Assembly (NCBI RefSeq): GCF_002302635.1
Contig: NZ_CP022387.1
Span: 744,001 to 808,000, forward strand
Reading direction: 5' to 3'
DNA length: 64,000 bases
DNA from: Capnocytophaga stomatis
GTDB taxonomy: Bacteria; Bacteroidota; Bacteroidia; Flavobacteriales; Flavobacteriaceae
Part shown: positions 63,059-64,000 of the stretch, one piece after another
Layout: every line of letters begins with the position of its first letter
How positions within the stretch are numbered: the first letter of the stretch is position 1
The notes under the pieces: model-generated
What the model was told of the DNA's origin: nothing
Databases searched by the model: none
What the model saw: the letters and a program-made list of their open reading frames with translations, nothing else
Translations under genes and position numbers: made by a program

Positions 63059-63964
63059 ATGAAACGTAACGAACTTATTGACCTACTCAAAGGGGTGGCT
63101 ATATTTTTGGTAGTTATGGGGCACGCAGTACAATGGCTTTCTGGCTACGATACCTCAAACCGATTATTCATAGCCATCTACTCGTTTCATATGCCACTAT
63201 TTATGTTTTTGTCAGGATTTGTTTCTTTCAATTCAAGAAGAGAAGTGAAACTCGGCAAACGATTTCAAGTGCTTGTCATTCCGTTTTTTGCGTGGTTTTT
63301 AGTTCGTGAATTGATATACAAATATCCGTATCGTTTATCGTCTTTTATTGATGATTTTCAATTACTTTTGTTCGACCCTGCAACGGGAAGATGGTTTCTG
63401 TGGATATTATTTTTTCTTTGTCTTTTATTATTTATAGCATTGAAAATAAGCAAACAGAATGAAGAATTGGTTTTAATCGGAATGATTTTACTTCTGTTTT
63501 TCGTTAGCGGAGTTCTCTTTACTTCCAAACCTTTTTACGGTTTGCCTGAACTGACTTGGTATTTGCTGTTTTTCACCTTAGGATACTTAATAAACAAGCA
63601 TCAACAAATTTGGTTAAAATACGCAAACAATATAGGATTGATTAGCGTTTTTGCTTTTCCTTTGCTTGTTTCATTAATAAAAGCATCAGGAAAAAATACT
63701 TTTTTGGAAGAAACTTCACTTACTGAAACCACAAAAAATATACTTTACGCACTTCATACATATGCTGTGGCTATCGCAGGAATTTTCGCTTTTTATTTCA
63801 TTTTTGACAAATTGAATAAATTCAGCTTTAAAATCAAAAATTATTTCATTTATTTAGGCAAATTATCTCTGGAAATTTACGTAACTCACTATTATTTTTA
63901 CTTTTTAATAAAAAACCTGTCTAAACTTTTTAAGAGGAAAATTAAAAGTTCCAAGAATTTTTAG
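63059..63964 (+). CDS. Acyltransferase-3 family membrane protein
   Basis: The product has 301 residues and about nine spans. It starts with ELIDLLKGVAIFLVVMGHAV carrying the conserved catalytic His, and FHMPLFMFLSGFVSFNSRR is the second family mark. Such enzymes O-acetylate sugars or other envelope glycans. It ends soon after LSLEIYVTHYYFYFLIKNL with a basic tail, earlier than the usual 330-350 residues. A shortened C-terminus or a nearby frameshift is possible. It is cotranscribed with the YfhO gene. Confidence 0.85.
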   Translation: MKRNELIDLLKGVAIFLVVMGHAVQWLSGYDTSNRLFIAIYSFHMPLFMFLSGFVSFNSRREVKLGKRFQVLVIPFFAWFLVRELIYKYPYRLSSFIDDFQLLLFDPATGRWFLWILFFLCLLLFIALKISKQNEELVLIGMILLLFFVSGVLFTSKPFYGLPELTWYLLFFTLGYLINKHQQIWLKYANNIGLISVFAFPLLVSLIKASGKNTFLEETSLTETTKNILYALHTYAVAIAGIFAFYFIFDKLNKFSFKIKNYFIYLGKLSLEIYVTHYYFYFLIKNLSKLFKRKIKSSKNF

Positions 63965-64000
63965 CATTTTTGTTTTGCATAACAAAATGAAAATCAAGGA

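Overview
The window is a low-GC chromosomal segment of a Bacteroidota bacterium, most likely family Flavobacteriaceae and possibly Capnocytophaga. This rests on gene content: menG-sprT, the type IX secretion plug protein, DUF2911, DUF6427, DUF5686, fused folK/deoxynucleoside kinase and single-chain glyS. It also rests on many promoters of the Bacteroidota form TAnnTTTG, often with TTG about 19 bp upstream. The genus is inference from memory of family features; no search was run.

Layout. 1-3.4 kb: end of an unknown gene, a degenerate M23-like protein, menG, sprT/porT and a DUF2911 protein. 3.4-7.1 kb (minus): folA, a 2TM protein, maf and a 7TM-HD phosphohydrolase. 7.1-12.1 kb: an AraC regulator with a YkgB-like membrane protein, the T9SS plug protein, a DUF6132-rhodanese fusion and a U32 (TrhP-like) protein. 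12.1-14.8 kb is an AT-rich accessory patch: a DUF262 protein overlapping a HEPN RNase-like protein, a degenerate tandem array and a helical unknown. 15-20 kb: ferredoxin, beta-barrel, Rieske-like lipoprotein, DUF6427, upp, folK-dNK and hemD. 20-24.2 kb (minus): sulfate assimilation, cysH (APS-reductase type), a lipoprotein, cysD and cysN. 24-47 kb is mostly core: DtxR regulator, thioesterase, SPOR/HU-like protein, tRNA-Arg(CCT), VPS10-like protein, hisS, a large zinc metalloprotease, an RluB-type synthase, TrmH-type methyltransferase, sppA, mdh, pabB, DUF5686 protein, a serine hydrolase and glyS. 47-48.3 kb: comF and a secreted Lys/Cys-rich repeat protein preceded by a tiny ORF with a perfect Shine-Dalgarno. 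48.3-51.4 kb: an aromatic amino-acid operon (prephenate dehydratase, prephenate dehydrogenase, DAHP synthase/chorismate mutase). 51.5-59 kb (minus): metY, metX and thrA, with a 2.7-kb island between metX and thrA. 59.4-64 kb: a THUMP methyltransferase, a YfhO-family protein and an acyltransferase.

Three observations stand out. (1) The aromatic operon has a complete classical attenuator: a promoter, a 17-residue leader peptide with 4 Phe and 4 Tyr (MTTHNTYFDFYYFYFSK), a perfect 10-bp antiterminator and a mutually exclusive terminator. (2) The island between metX and thrA (AAA/DUF4143 ATPase plus HEAT-DUF4291 protein) is bounded by a 20-bp perfect direct repeat equal to the first 20 bp of thrA. 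It therefore looks like an insertion exactly at the thrA start codon that rebuilt the gene, although no integrase is present. Inside it, a 10-bp tandem duplication at the gene junction separates two ORFs that would otherwise fuse in frame. (3) The DUF262-HEPN pair looks like a two-gene defence or toxin-type module in which a HEPN RNase stands in for the HNH domain usual in GmrSD proteins.
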